The position numbers were made by a program, and so were the translations under genes. 64,000 nt of DNA from Mycoplasmopsis gallopavonis (GTDB taxonomy: Bacteria > Bacillota_I > Bacilli_A > Mycoplasmatales > Metamycoplasmataceae), in NCBI RefSeq assembly GCF_900660635.1, contig NZ_LR215031.1:124001-188000 (forward strand), written 5' to 3'. Positions 1 through 9,426 of the stretch are shown here, one piece after another. Each line of letters starts with the position of its first letter. Positions within the stretch are counted from its first letter, which is position 1. A model generated the notes under the pieces. That model worked only from the letters and a program-made list of their open reading frames with translations, did not search any database and was not told the DNA's origin.

Positions 1-358
1 GACTTCTAAGACTTGCTAGTTGCTGTTCTCTTGATGAACCTCAATCATAAAAATATTCAAGTCCAACTTCTCCGATTGCAACAATTGATTCATCAATTAA
101 AGATTCAAGAATTTCTCCTTCATTTCCTTGTGGTTTATCTTCGGGATGAAATCCTACACAAGGTTTAACTAAATCATATTTTTTAGCTAGTTCTTTTACA
201 TAAAGATTTTCCTTTGTGTGTCCGCCATTAACAATGAAAAAATCTATTTTATTATGTAAGGCAGCTAACATGATTTCTTCAATAATTGCTTCATCTTTAT
301 AAATATCTAAACTAATATGACAGTGTGCGTCTATAAATTTATTTCTTTTTTTTCCCAT
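1..358 (-). CDS. TatD-family metal-dependent hydrolase, partial
   Basis: Only the N-terminal 119 residues are in the window; the gene runs off the left edge. The start MGKKRNKFIDAHCHIS carries the HxH metal-binding motif of TatD/YcfH amidohydrolase-like nucleases. VGFHPED near residue 70 and GEVGLEYFYDW near residue 95 are further family motifs, the last continuing through a TGA codon read as Trp. The family cleaves DNA or acts in RNA/DNA turnover; the substrate of this member is unknown. The ATG follows the mnmE stop after one base, so it is translationally coupled to mnmE in the same minus-strand operon. Confidence 0.85.
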
Positions 359-359
359 A

Positions 360-1712
360 CTATTTTCCTAAACAAAAATTACTAAACATGATATCTAATA
401 AATCTTCACGATTAACATTTCCTTTAATGCTTTGCAAAGCATCTCACGCATCATATAAATCAACAATAATTAAGTCAAAAGTCATCAAATCATCAAGAGT
501 TAATTTTGCATTTTCTAATGAATTTAAAGCCAACTTAATTAAAGATAATTGTCGTGTATTATTGAAAATTCTTTCATCCATAATGTCAATATTTTTAAAA
601 TTAGCAACAAGTGCTTCTTCGAGACTTTTAATATCATTATTTAATGCTGATACATAAATTAAATCATTTGCTTTAATTTTTTCTAAATCCAATTTGTTTT
701 GAACTTTAATATAAAACTTACCTAATTCTTTGGCTCGTTTTTCGATTTCTATATCAAACTCATCTTTATTTTGGGTTGGATCGATCACATGAATAACTAA
801 ATCTGCTTCTTGAATTTGTTTTAAAGATTTTTCAATTCCAATTTGCTCAATTTTTTCATTTGTCTTTCTAAGCCCTGCTGTATCAACTAATTTAAAAAGC
901 ATTCCATCAATTTGATATGAAGCTTCAACTAAATCCCTTGTTGTTCCTGCTATATCGGTTACTATCGCTTTATCTTCTGCTAAAAGGGCATTTAAAATAC
1001 TACTTTTTCCTACATTTGGCTTTCCTAAAAGAGCAACTCTAACTCCATCAAAAATATAACGTGAATCCTCTGAAATTTTGACAATTTCTTTTAATCTAGT
1101 AGATAAATCTAAAATAATTTTGTAAATCGTATCTTTATCTACGTTTTGAACATCAGTATATTCTGGGTAATCAATACTTACTTCACAAAGTCCTATCGCT
1201 ACCCCTAAATCATAAAGAAATTTATCAAGAAGATCGCTTGTTTTTCCTTTGAAACGATTGACAGATGCTTTAGCTTGTGTTGTTGTTTGAGCAAAAATTA
1301 AATCATGAACTGCTTCTGCTTTGACAAGATCCATTTTTCCATTTAAAAAAGCTCTTCGTGTAAATTCACCTTTCTCTGCTAACCTAGCTCCGTTTTTTAA
1401 AAGTAGTTCTAAAATCTGATTAGTAACCACTATCCCACCATGACAATTAATTTCAACAATTGGTTCACCAACATAATTATTGAAAATTTTTTGACCATCT
1501 TTCTCTTTACCGATAAATCACATCACAAGAACTTCATCAATTAAATTCTCTTGATCATAAATATGACCATAAGTGATTTGATGGTCTTGTCCAATCTTAC
1601 CTTTATAAATTTTTTTAACGATTTCTTCAGCATCAGGTCCACAAACACGCACAATTGAAATTGGTTGATTAATATGTAAACCTGAACTAATTGCAGCTAT
1701 ATTATCATACAT
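360..1712 (-). CDS. mnmE: tRNA uridine-5-carboxymethylaminomethyl synthesis GTPase MnmE
   Basis: Encodes 450 residues, near the usual length. It starts [11 protein letters not shown] and ends FSNFCLGK, the conserved C-terminal Cys motif of MnmE. The central G domain has G1 (GKPNVGKSS), the switch GTTRDLVE and DTAGLRKT. With MnmG it modifies the wobble U34 of certain tRNAs in the cytoplasm. Two in-frame TGA codons (after LIDEVLVM, and before the final ALQSI segment) are read as Trp. It lies downstream of frr, separated by a hairpin terminator, and tatD follows one base after its TAG stop. The identification is secure. Confidence 0.95.
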
Positions 1713-1759
1713 ATATTAAATAATACATTATTTTATTCTGCATAATCTTAAATAAGAAG

Positions 1760-1788
1760 TAATAAAAAATATTGGTTACCCAATATTT
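1760..1788 (-). terminator. Intrinsic terminator of frr
   Basis: An 8-bp perfect stem (1768-1775 with 1780-1787, loop TTAC) is followed on the minus strand by a T-run (plus-strand A-run 1762-1768). It overlaps the frr stop codon, so transcription of pyrH-frr probably ends here. mnmE would then need its own promoter in 1713-1760. Confidence 0.7.
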
Positions 1789-2338
1789 ATTTATTCATTA
1801 ATTCAGATTCTTTTTCTTTAGCTAGTTCGCTAATTTTATCAATATTTTTATCAACTAATTTTTGAATTTTATCTAAGTATGTTTTTTGGACATCTTCTGA
1901 AAGCTCTTCTGATGCTTTAATTACTTTGTTTGCATCTTGACGAGCATTTCTTACCCCAACTTTTGCAGCTTCTGTAAATTTAGCAATACTTTTAACCATT
2001 TCTCTACGTCTATCTGTTGTTAAAGGAGGAAATGTTAAACGAACTTGATTACCTTCATCTACTGGTTGAATTCCTAAATTCGCTTTATCTAATGCTTTTA
2101 AAATTTCTTTAATCGAAGTAATGTCATAAGGTTTAATTAAAAGTTGTTGTGGTTCAGGAACACTAATGTTAACTAATTCTTCAAGCGGTGTCATCACATC
2201 ATAATAATTCACCTTAATTCCTTTAATTAATTGAGGATTGGCTCTTCCTGTTGAAATTTTTGATAATTCAAAACGGTAATGATTAAGTGCCTTCTCAACC
2301 TTTTCTTCAAATTCTAGTTCAAATAATTCAAATTCCAT
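1787..2338 (-). CDS. frr: Ribosome recycling factor
   Basis: Encodes 183 residues, the standard RRF length. Family landmarks are the helical N-terminus with STGRANP near residue 30, the LLIKPYD segment, and the run LTTDRRREMVK in domain II. With EF-G it splits post-termination ribosomes. The start ATG overlaps the pyrH stop by one base (TAATG), so translation is coupled to pyrH. The pyrH-frr order is the conserved bacterial arrangement. A hairpin terminator overlaps its end. Confidence 0.97.
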   Translation of the reverse strand: MEFELFELEFEEKVEKALNHYRFELSKISTGRANPQLIKGIKVNYYDVMTPLEELVNISVPEPQQLLIKPYDITSIKEILKALDKANLGIQPVDEGNQVRLTFPPLTTDRRREMVKSIAKFTEAAKVGVRNARQDANKVIKASEELSEDVQKTYLDKIQKLVDKNIDKISELAKEKESELMNK

Positions 2339-3054
2339 TATTTTGTAACCTCCGTATGTGTAATTGTACCTTCTAAAGCTTTAATAATTGAGTTTTCTTC
2401 TAATAAATTAAATACAACTAAAGAAATTCCGTTATCTCTGGCCATACTTGTTGCTGTTAGATCCATAACTTGTAAGCTTCTTTCTAAAATTTCATCATAT
2501 GTTATTTTATCAAACCTTTGAGCATTTGGGTTTTTCTTTGGATCAGAATCATAAATTCCATCAATATTATTTTTTCCCATTAAAATAACATCTGCACCAA
2601 TTTCTGAAGCATAAAGTGTTGCAGCTGTATCAGTTGTAAAGTAAGGTCTTCCTGTTCCTCCAACAAAAATTACAACTTCACCTTCTTCAAGATATTTAGT
2701 TGCTTTTTCATTAATATAATATTTAGCAACACGTTTATCGATATTTAAAGAACTTTGCACTCTCGCTTTAAGTCCTGCGTGTTCAAAACCACTTTGTAAA
2801 GCTAAACCATTCATAATGGTAGCAAGCATACCAATGTAATCAGCTCTATTTCTAGGTATTCCGTTTTTTTCTGCAGAAGCACCTCTTCAAAAGTTACCAC
2901 CACCAATAACAATAGAAACTTCAACTCCACGAGCAACAACAGTTTTTAACTGTTGGGCAATTTTAGAAACAAGTTCATAATCAATCGCTAAATGTTTTTC
3001 TTTGTTTGCAAAACCTTCACCTGAAAGTTTTAACAAAATCCTTTTGTATTTCAT
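2338..3054 (-). CDS. pyrH: UMP kinase (uridylate kinase)
   Basis: Encodes 238 residues, the usual length. It starts MKYKRILLKLSGEGF, the amino-acid-kinase glycine loop, followed by VIGGGNFW with the Trp encoded by TGA. FVGGTGRPYFTTDTAA and GIYDSDPKKNPNA are UMP-kinase motifs. It phosphorylates UMP to UDP in pyrimidine nucleotide synthesis. The start was chosen because AAGGAGTT lies about 8 bases upstream; a longer reading that starts further upstream lacks such a site. It forms an operon with frr through a TAATG overlap. Confidence 0.96.
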
Positions 3055-3114
3055 AATCTTCAACTCCTTATTTGGTTGGGATAAAGTAAAGATAATTGGC
3101 TCTTTCTTTTTCAA

Positions 3115-3308
3115 TATAATTTTAACCTTTTTTTAAAATTCTAAACAATAAAACGAAGATGTTAAATAAACTTAAATAAAATTATTTTCAAGCAAGAAAA
3201 AAATTTTATTGCAAGCTAATATGGAAATATAACCACAAAAAGACAAAAGTGATATAATAATATAACAATTTATATTAAAAAAATTTTCAAAACTACTGAA
3301 GGAGATGT
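3115..3308. promoter_or_regulatory. Divergent promoter region pyrH / Cof phosphatase
   Basis: This A+T-rich spacer lies between the divergent pyrH and the plus-strand phosphatase gene. A perfect TATAAT at 3253-3258 is placed to serve the plus-strand gene, whose ATG is at 3309; no convincing -35 was seen. No other gene was recognised here. Confidence 0.4.
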
Positions 3309-4241
3309 ATGAAAGATACACTTAGAGATAATTTAACCGGTAAAAAGAGATTTCTTTTTGCCATTGATTTAGACGGAACTACACTTCAATCTAGTGCAAC
3401 AGGACAAATTCATGATCAAACTGTTGCAGCAATTAAAAGAGCAACTGATGAAGGTCATGTTGTTTGTATTTTAACAGGACGTCCTTGAAGAAGTACAAAA
3501 TTCATTTATGATGAATTAGGTTTAAAAACAGTAGTTTCCAACTATAATGGTGCTCACATTCACCACCCTTATGATGACGAATTTATTCCTTACATTAAAT
3601 ATTTAAATTTGAACGAAGCTTTATATGTTTTGGGTGACCCAAAAGTTAAAGCTGAAATTTCAAATATTGCAATTGAAGGTCCAGATTGAGTGCAATTACA
3701 ACATAGAGACGAAGATTTAGAAAAAGTTTTTGGTTTTAAAACTACTTCAAAATTGCAAATTGGTCTTGATTTTCATAAATTACCGTTAATGCCAACTGGA
3801 ATTATTTTTGATGTTCAAAAAACAACAGATGTTGAACAACTTAGACAATACTTAAAAAGACGTTACGGAGATCTTGCCGAGTTTTCATATTGATCAAAAG
3901 GTGAAGGATTATCTCCTGTTTTTGATATGACCAATATTACAGCGAATAAAGGTAAAGCATTAAGTATGTTAATCCGTTACTATGATATTGATGTTGAAAA
4001 CACAATTGCTCTTGGAGATGGATTTAATGATGTTCCAATGTTTAAAGTTGCAAACATTTCTGTTGCAATGAGCAATGCTTCAAAAGATGTTAAAAAATAT
4101 GCAACAATCAGAATTTCTAAAACAAACAAAGATGGTGGAGTAGGTTGATATATCAATAAATTCTTAGATAATCCAGAAGAAGAAATCGAAAAATCAAGAA
4201 ACAGAAGAAAAAAAGTAGCAAAACTCACAGAAGAAGAATAA
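3309..4241 (+). CDS. Cof-type HAD-superfamily phosphatase
   Basis: Encodes 310 residues with the complete HAD signature. Motif I is FAIDLDGTTL (nucleophile Asp near residue 20), motif II LTGRP, motif III the Lys in NKGKALSML, and motif IV GDGFNDVPMF. The large cap between motifs II and III is typical of class IIB Cof/YidA enzymes, which dephosphorylate sugar or nucleotide phosphates. The exact substrate cannot be read from sequence. The start at 3309 follows AAGGAGATGT; an earlier ATG at 3305 is too close to that site. Several TGA-encoded Trp codons are present. rnhC follows 17 bases later. Confidence 0.88.
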
Positions 4242-4258
4242 TTTAGGAACCTTAAAAA

Positions 4259-4948
4259 ATGAAAATATTTGATAATTTAGAAAAATTTAATCTTGAACAA
4301 GAAAAAATAATTGGTGTTGATGAAACGGGTGTTGGAGATTACTTTACACCTTTAATTGCTTGTGCTGCTTTCGTTCCTAACCATTTGCTAAAACAAGTGA
4401 AAGATTTAGGTGTCAAAGATTCAAAATTATTAAGTGAAAAACAAATAATTAAAATCGGAAAGCAATTAATACAAACGATCCCTCACTCTATTTATCGTTT
4501 ATCACAAGAAGGTTATAATAAATTATCGAAATTTTATAATGCAAATGAAATAAAATTTATTGCACATTTAAGTGCTATTAATTTTATTTTAAAAAAAACT
4601 AATGAACCATCATTAGTTTTAATTGACCAATATTCAACAATTAACTCTATTCTAAAATATAATTCTAAAATTATTGAACAAAATAACGCAATAAAAATTG
4701 AAGATATTTCTTTACCAGCTTTATTTGCTCATAAAGCAGAATCGCTACATTTATCGGTTGCTTGTGCATCAATTATTGCTCGTTTTATTTTGATATATTT
4801 AATGAAAGAACAAAATAAAAATTGAAATTTTAAATTTCCTTTTGGAGCAAACAAAGAAGTTCAAGCTAAAGTCAAAGAATTCGAAGAAATTCATGGTTTA
4901 AAAGCTCTTGAAAAAGTATGTAAAATGAATTTTAAAATTAAAAAATAA
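4259..4948 (+). CDS. rnhC: Ribonuclease HIII
   Basis: Encodes 229 residues. IIGVDETGVGDYFTPL near residue 20 is the RNase HII/HIII active-site segment; the DET..GDYF form is the HIII version. A second acidic cluster includes VKDSKLLS. It removes RNA from RNA-DNA hybrids. It lacks the usual TBP-like N-terminal substrate-binding domain, so it is shorter than Bacillus RNase HIII (about 310 residues). One TGA is read as Trp near the C-terminus. A separate RNase HII gene lies at 9427. Confidence 0.85.
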
Positions 4949-5094
4949 AATTATAGTAAATAATTACTCATAGTAAAACCATCACAACAAACAACCTTAG
5001 TAGGGTCTATCAAAAATAATAATATGGTATTTTATTTAAAATGATATAAAAAGAAGAAAACTAGTGAAATTTTAAATTTTTAAAATTTCACTAG
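4949..5094. repeat. rnhC downstream spacer with perfect 34-bp inverted repeat
   Basis: No gene is seen in this stretch. Positions 5061-5094 form an almost uninterrupted palindrome, arms CTAGTGAAATTTTAAA and its complement around TT, which could act as a terminator for rnhC. It directly abuts the terminal repeat of an IS30-type remnant at 5095, as expected if that element used the inverted repeat as its target. Confidence 0.65.
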
Positions 5095-5265
5095 GCTCGA
5101 TTGTAATTTGCATTGCAACGAAAAAAATTGAAAAACAAAAGAAAAAAGCATGGTTTTATCCACGCTTTTTTGTGTTTTTTAAAAATTATTTAAAATTTTT
5201 TGTGGTGTTTTTGAGAATAGGTACACCATATGAATTATAAAAGAATTACATTTAAAACGAGAGTT
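5095..5265 (+). mobile_element. IS30/IS1630-like remnant (5' end only)
   Basis: The 171 bases match one end of the full IS30-type element at 6546-7868 in inverted orientation. They include the terminal repeat starting GCTCGATTGTAATTTG, the same internal hairpin AAAGCATGG...CCACGCTTTTTT, and the start of the transposase (ATG near 5231, MNYKRITFKTRV). The match stops at GAGAGTT, where insertion sequence A begins. The rest of this copy is absent from the right side of A, so it is a true remnant. Confidence 0.85.
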
Positions 5266-5328
5266 TAAACTAGGACACGAAATATGGACACAACCATATT
5301 TCGTGTTTTTATATATTTAGGAGGTATT

Positions 5329-6639
5329 ATGAGACAATTAAAGGCACATGAATGATTAGAACTATTCGATAGTTATGAAGATTACAAAAATAATTTGATA
5401 TCAAAAAATGATTTTGAACTTAAATATTATTCAATCAGAGGTTTTAGTTTTTTTGATAGAAAATTCAATGAGGCTAAAAAATATTTTGTCTTCAAGTATA
5501 ACAGATATAATTTAGGAATGATAAATATAGAATCGCAAACAGGTAAATCATCTAAAAAAGGTAAAGGGTCAGGTAGACCAAAAAGGCAAAAAATTACTCC
5601 TATTGAAATTGTAAAAAAGGAATGAGAAAAAATGCCTAAGGAACAATTGATTGAAATTTTAGAAATTTATAAAGACTCTTTTGATAGAAATAATATTGAA
5701 GTTGATATTTCTAAAATTAAGAAATCTTCACTTTCTACAAGAAAATTGGGCCTATGCTTTAATAAATCTAAGTCAACAATTCACAATCTAAAAACTAAAG
5801 AGCAGCAAACAAGAAAAAAATCTGTAAATACTAAATATGATGAATTAATAATTAAGTCATTTAAGAAAAATAAGGGTTTGTTTGGTAGAAAAAGATTGGA
5901 AAGTTATATTAGAACAAAATTCCAAATAGATCTAAATTATAGGACTATTGGTAGAGCGATGAGAAGATTAAACTTATTTTGTTTAATCAGAAGAAAGAAA
6001 ATAGATAGAGAACAAAAGAACACAAACGTAAAATTTATAGATCTTGTTAATCGTGATTATCACGGAGAGACAAGCCAAATAATTGCCACTGATGTTACTT
6101 ATATTTCTGCACCAAAAGATTGCTTAAACAATTTTGTATTTTTATCTGTTGCGATTGATCACAAAAGCAAATTTGTTGTTAATTATAATCTTTCAAAAAG
6201 AAATGATTTAGAACTAGTAATGGAACATATGTCTAAAATCAAAATGGATAAAAAATGAATAGGTCATTCTGATCATGGTTTCCAATATTCTTCAAAAACT
6301 TATGTAGATTTAATTCAGAAAAACAATGGTGTTGTATCAATGGGTAGAGTAGGAAATTCTTTAGATAATAGAGAAGCAGAATATTTCTTTTCAATTTTAA
6401 AATCAGAATGTTTAAAATTAATCGATATTACAAAAATAACTTTTAATGAATTAAAATCACTGATTGATGATTTTGTGTTTTGATACAACAACGAAAGAAT
6501 TCAATCAGTATTAAATTGAAAAACACCTCAAGAGTGTTGAGGTGTGCTCGAGTGTAACTTGCAGTGCAACGAAAAACACCTTCCCTTGAGAAATTTAGGG
6601 AGGTGTTTTTTTGGTGTTTTTGTTTTGAGTTTTAATTAA
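5329..6639 (+). CDS. IS3-family (IS150 group) transposase of element A, 3' end altered
   Basis: This is a single long frame rather than the two overlapping frames common in IS3 elements. It starts MRQLKAHEW after AGGAGGTATT. The N-terminal half is the helix-turn-helix region with a basic GRPKRQK segment. The C-terminal half is the DDE integrase core: ATDVTYISA (first D), GHSDHGFQYS (second D), and GNSLDNREAEYFF (E). The intact copy at 27220-28449 ends about 5 codons after ECWGV. Here the IS30 insertion replaces that end, so the frame runs about 30 codons into the IS30 element. The catalytic core is intact, so it could still be active. Confidence 0.9.
6523..6545. repeat. 23-bp target-site duplication (left) of the IS30 element
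   Basis: ACACCTCAAGAGTGTTGAGGTGT is itself a near-perfect palindrome, the terminal hairpin of element A. The same 23 bases recur at 7869-7891, directly after the other end of the IS30 element. In the uninterrupted copy of A at 27220-27260 the hairpin occurs only once. Confidence 0.9.
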
Positions 6640-7868
6640 CTATTTTTATAAGTTTTAAAGAACTTATTTCTTTTGGTGTTAGATCTTCTTTTTCTATAAG
6701 AATATTCATATAATTGCATTTCTTTGATTTTTGGATCTCAAGGTTCTTTAAAATAATTTCAATTAAAAAATAATTCATCAGATGTTAAAAAACCTAATAT
6801 TTCTCTTGGCATATTGTTAATTTTTCTTTCTGTTTCTATTATATTTTCATCTAGTATTTTGTTAAAATTTGTTTTCTTCGGGTATTGTCTTCTTACTAAT
6901 CCATTGAAGTTTTCTATTGAACCTTTTTGAAAAGATGCATATGCATCGGCTTTGTAAATTTTAATTTGTAGCCTATATCCTATCATGAAAAAGATCTTAA
7001 ATTCAAATCCGTTATCAATTGTTATAGACTTCACATTTAATTTTCTTTCTTTAATTAATTCGAATAAAATTTTAGCTACAATTCAAGGGTTTTTATTAGG
7101 TACTTTTCTTATTAATCCATACCTAGTTTTTCTTTCTTCAAAAGTTAGTAAATGTTCGCTTTTTGAACCTGTTTTTCCAATTATTAAATCAGCTTCTCAG
7201 TGCCCGAATTCTGACCTATCATTAATATTTTTAGGCCTAAAAGTTATAGGAACTATATATCTATTTCCAACAAGTCTTGTTAAAACATTCCCATTTCTTT
7301 TTCCGCCTTTTTTATAATAACTTCGTAATTTATTTTTCTTTGTTAATGCTCATAAACCACTATTAATTCAGTTGTACAAAGTTTTTAAAGAAGGGACAGG
7401 AAAATTATTGGTATTATATACTATTAATCTGGAATTTTTGACTCCTAAAAAAATAGGATTATATATATTTAAAAAAGCTTTTGTAAAATCATTGTAATAA
7501 GAAAATTCAGATTCTAATTTAAATTGATATTTTCATTTTTCTCTTATTTTATGTTTCTTTTCAGCCTCTTCTGCTATATATCCATTTTCTGTTGAATTAT
7601 TTTTGATTTCTCTTCAAATTGTAGATTTTGAAAATCCAATTTCTTTAGTAATTTGTTCTATAGAGAGTGAACTATTTTTTAAAAAAATTCTAATTGAACT
7701 CTCGTTTTAAATGTAATTCTTTTATAATTCATATGGTGTACCTATTCTCAAAAACACCACAAAAAATTTTAAATAATTTTTAAAAAACACAAAAAAAGCG
7801 TGGATAAAACCATGCTTTTTTCTTTTGTTTTTCAATTTTTTTCGTTGCAATGCAAATTACAATCGAGC
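6546..7868 (-). mobile_element. IS30-family element resembling IS1630
   Basis: The element is 1,323 bp. Terminal inverted repeats of about 28 bp start GCTCGAGTGTAACTTGC on the left and GCTCGATTGTAATTTGC on the right (complement). It carries one transposase gene on the minus strand. It is bracketed by a 23-bp duplication of a palindromic hairpin. Targeting and duplicating inverted repeats is the published behaviour of IS1630 of Mycoplasma fermentans, an IS30-family element, so relatedness is inferred from that plus the IS30 transposase. Confidence 0.9.
6636..7732 (-). pseudogene. IS30-family transposase, interrupted by a -1 frameshift
   Basis: It begins MNYKRITFKTRVQLEFF at 7732, then meets TAA after a run of seven T and six A (about 7675-7688). 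A -1 shift there restores a long frame: KNSSLSIEQITKEIGFSKSTI (an IS30-type helix-turn-helix), HWEADLIIGK (first D), ITIDNGFEF (second D) and SIENFNGLVRRQYPK (E), ending at 6636. The domain order is that of IS30 transposases. The break is either an inactivating indel in a homopolymer or a programmed slip on the T-run; the sequence cannot decide. Two TGA codons are read as Trp. Confidence 0.75.
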
Positions 7869-7891
7869 ACACCTCAAGAGTGTTGAGGTGT
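7869..7891. repeat. 23-bp target-site duplication (right) of the IS30 element
   Basis: This is identical to 6523-6545. After it, the tail of element A resumes (TTTAGTAAATTAAACTTTTTG...) to its right terminal repeat at 7935. Confidence 0.9.
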
Positions 7892-7935
7892 TTTAGTAAA
7901 TTAAACTTTTTGTCCACTTTTCGTGTCCCAGTTTA

Positions 7936-8074
7936 TTCCAAAAAGAAAGGATTGTGTCTTTTTATATCTTTAAAAAACAAATTACAAATTAATTAAAAAC
8001 TAAAATATTTTATTATTTATAAAAAAGTTTTATTTTCTAATTATAAATACACAAATATTACAATAAATCACTTA
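7936..8074. other. Spacer with scrap resembling the left end of element C
   Basis: The first 30 or so bases (TTCCAAAAAGAAAGGATTGTGTC) resemble the left-end hairpin region of IS3-family element C at 27030-27060. The remainder is A+T-rich with no gene or clear terminator recognised. Confidence 0.45.
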
Positions 8075-8827
8075 TTATATTTTTCTTAGAACTCAAAAAG
8101 TCGTGTTATCACTAAATTTCTTTACAAACTCATTTTCATTTGCTAGTTCATCTCTTGTTTTTGTTTCTATAACTTCAAAATTTGTATATTTTTTAATCAA
8201 ATCTTCTAATTCTTGATGGTAAGAAAAATGTAAAAAACCTTCTTTACCATCAATTAAGTAAATCGAATCACCGATTAATTCTATTCTCGGGTCCAGTTTT
8301 CTTAATAATTGTTTTTCTTCTTGTTCTTTGATATATTTTTCTAAAAACAAGTCACCTTCAATCATTTTTGCTGTAAAAATAAAATAAGAATTCTTTTTTA
8401 AAACTCGTTCTACTTCTTTTAAAATTTTGATTCGCTCATCTTGCAACGGAACACACATTAAACCATTAAAAGAATAAAAAGCAAAATCCACAGAATTATT
8501 TTTTAAAAATTTTAAAGATTGATTTTTAGTTAAATAAAAATCAATTCCTTGATAATTATTATTTTCTTTAATATAGTTTGCGTTTTTAATTAATTCACTC
8601 GAAAGATCTGTTGCTATAACTTTTGTATATCCTAAATCTTTCAAAGCAAACGCAACTCTACCTGAACCAGTTCCTAAATCAAGGACAAGATCAGTAGTTT
8701 TAGCATATTTTTTAATTAGTTTTTCTTCTGATTTTCAAAGACCAACTTCAAAAACTGCTCTTGTGTAAATTCTTTGTCCAGTTTCGGTTTGATAAGCATT
8801 AATTAAATCTTCATCTCTTGCAACCAT
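8075..8827 (-). CDS. Class I SAM-dependent methyltransferase
   Basis: Encodes 250 residues. Motif I is VLDLGTGSGRVAFAL near residue 55 (SAM-binding glycine loop). IATDLSSELIKNA is the acidic-loop segment, and VDFAFYSFNGLM resembles motif IV, followed by ILKEVERVLKKNSYFIFTA. The substrate is not identifiable; Ubie/YcgJ-like small-molecule methyltransferases have this layout. The start overlaps the stop of the upstream gene by one base (TAATG). It ends WVLRKI after a TGA read as Trp. No close terminator is evident. Confidence 0.8.
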
Positions 8828-9357
8828 TAAATTTTTTCCTCAAATAAAATTCTAACTGTATGAGTTTCTTCTTTAGGACATAACATAAATCTTTGATCTT
8901 CACTTGTTGTAATTATTTGGTGATTCTTAAATTCTCTTTGGTATGTTTTTCCACCTAAGAAATTTAACCTTAAAAATTGAGAAAAAATGACTTTTGCTTC
9001 ATCTGTTCCAACTTTTGTTTGATCATACATTGGCACAATAGTTACTAACGAATCCATTAAGATATTTCTTTTAAGAAGTTCTTGCTCTTCACTAGTTAAT
9101 GCACTTAATATATCTTGATAAAGATTGTCGAGTGTTTTGTTAATTCTTTCTTCTGAAAATTCTCCCATTTGAGACATTTGTTGCTCGATATAATTTCTAT
9201 AAAAATTATCAAATTTTGTTTTATCTAATAAATTAATTTGTTTACTACTTATTGTGTTTAAAAAAAACTTTAATTGAATAGTTAATTCAATATCTCCATA
9301 TAAATATTCATATGGTTTTTTACAACTATCGCAAATACCTTTAAGTAAATTAGCCAT
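8827..9357 (-). CDS. Hypothetical protein with N-terminal CxxC
   Basis: Encodes about 176 residues from MANLLKGICDSCKK. An earlier in-frame ATG at 9387 exists, but AGAGG sits just before 9357, so the shorter start is preferred. CDSC at residues 9-12 and one Cys near the C-terminus (MLCPKEE) could form a metal site. The middle is helical and acidic. I do not recognise the family. It is transcribed with the methyltransferase, with which it overlaps by one base, so the two probably work together or are at least co-translated. Confidence 0.6.
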   Translation of the reverse strand: MANLLKGICDSCKKPYEYLYGDIELTIQLKFFLNTISSKQINLLDKTKFDNFYRNYIEQQMSQMGEFSEERINKTLDNLYQDILSALTSEEQELLKRNILMDSLVTIVPMYDQTKVGTDEAKVIFSQFLRLNFLGGKTYQREFKNHQIITTSEDQRFMLCPKEETHTVRILFEEKI

Positions 9358-9426
9358 AAAACCTCTTTCTTTATTAAATTTTATCAAGTTTAATAACCTT
9401 GAATTAAAACAAAATATAATTAAAAT

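Larger units (their letters stand above)
5266..7935 (+). mobile_element. IS3-family element A, copy 1, split by an IS30 insertion
   Basis: The terminal inverted repeats are TAAACTAGGACACGAAATATGG at the left and its imperfect complement ending ...CCCAGTTTA at 7935. The body is nearly identical to the intact copy at 27189-28512. An IS30-type element (6546-7868) interrupts it in the hairpin near its right end. The outer flanks do not match: IS30 sequence lies on the left, and a TTCCAAAAAGAAAGG segment like the left end of element C lies on the right. No target duplication is present. Confidence 0.88.

Noticed and set aside
7936-7965. A third copy of element C
   Set aside because: Only about 30 bases of similarity, covering the inner left-end hairpin, and no terminal repeat are present; recorded as a scrap.
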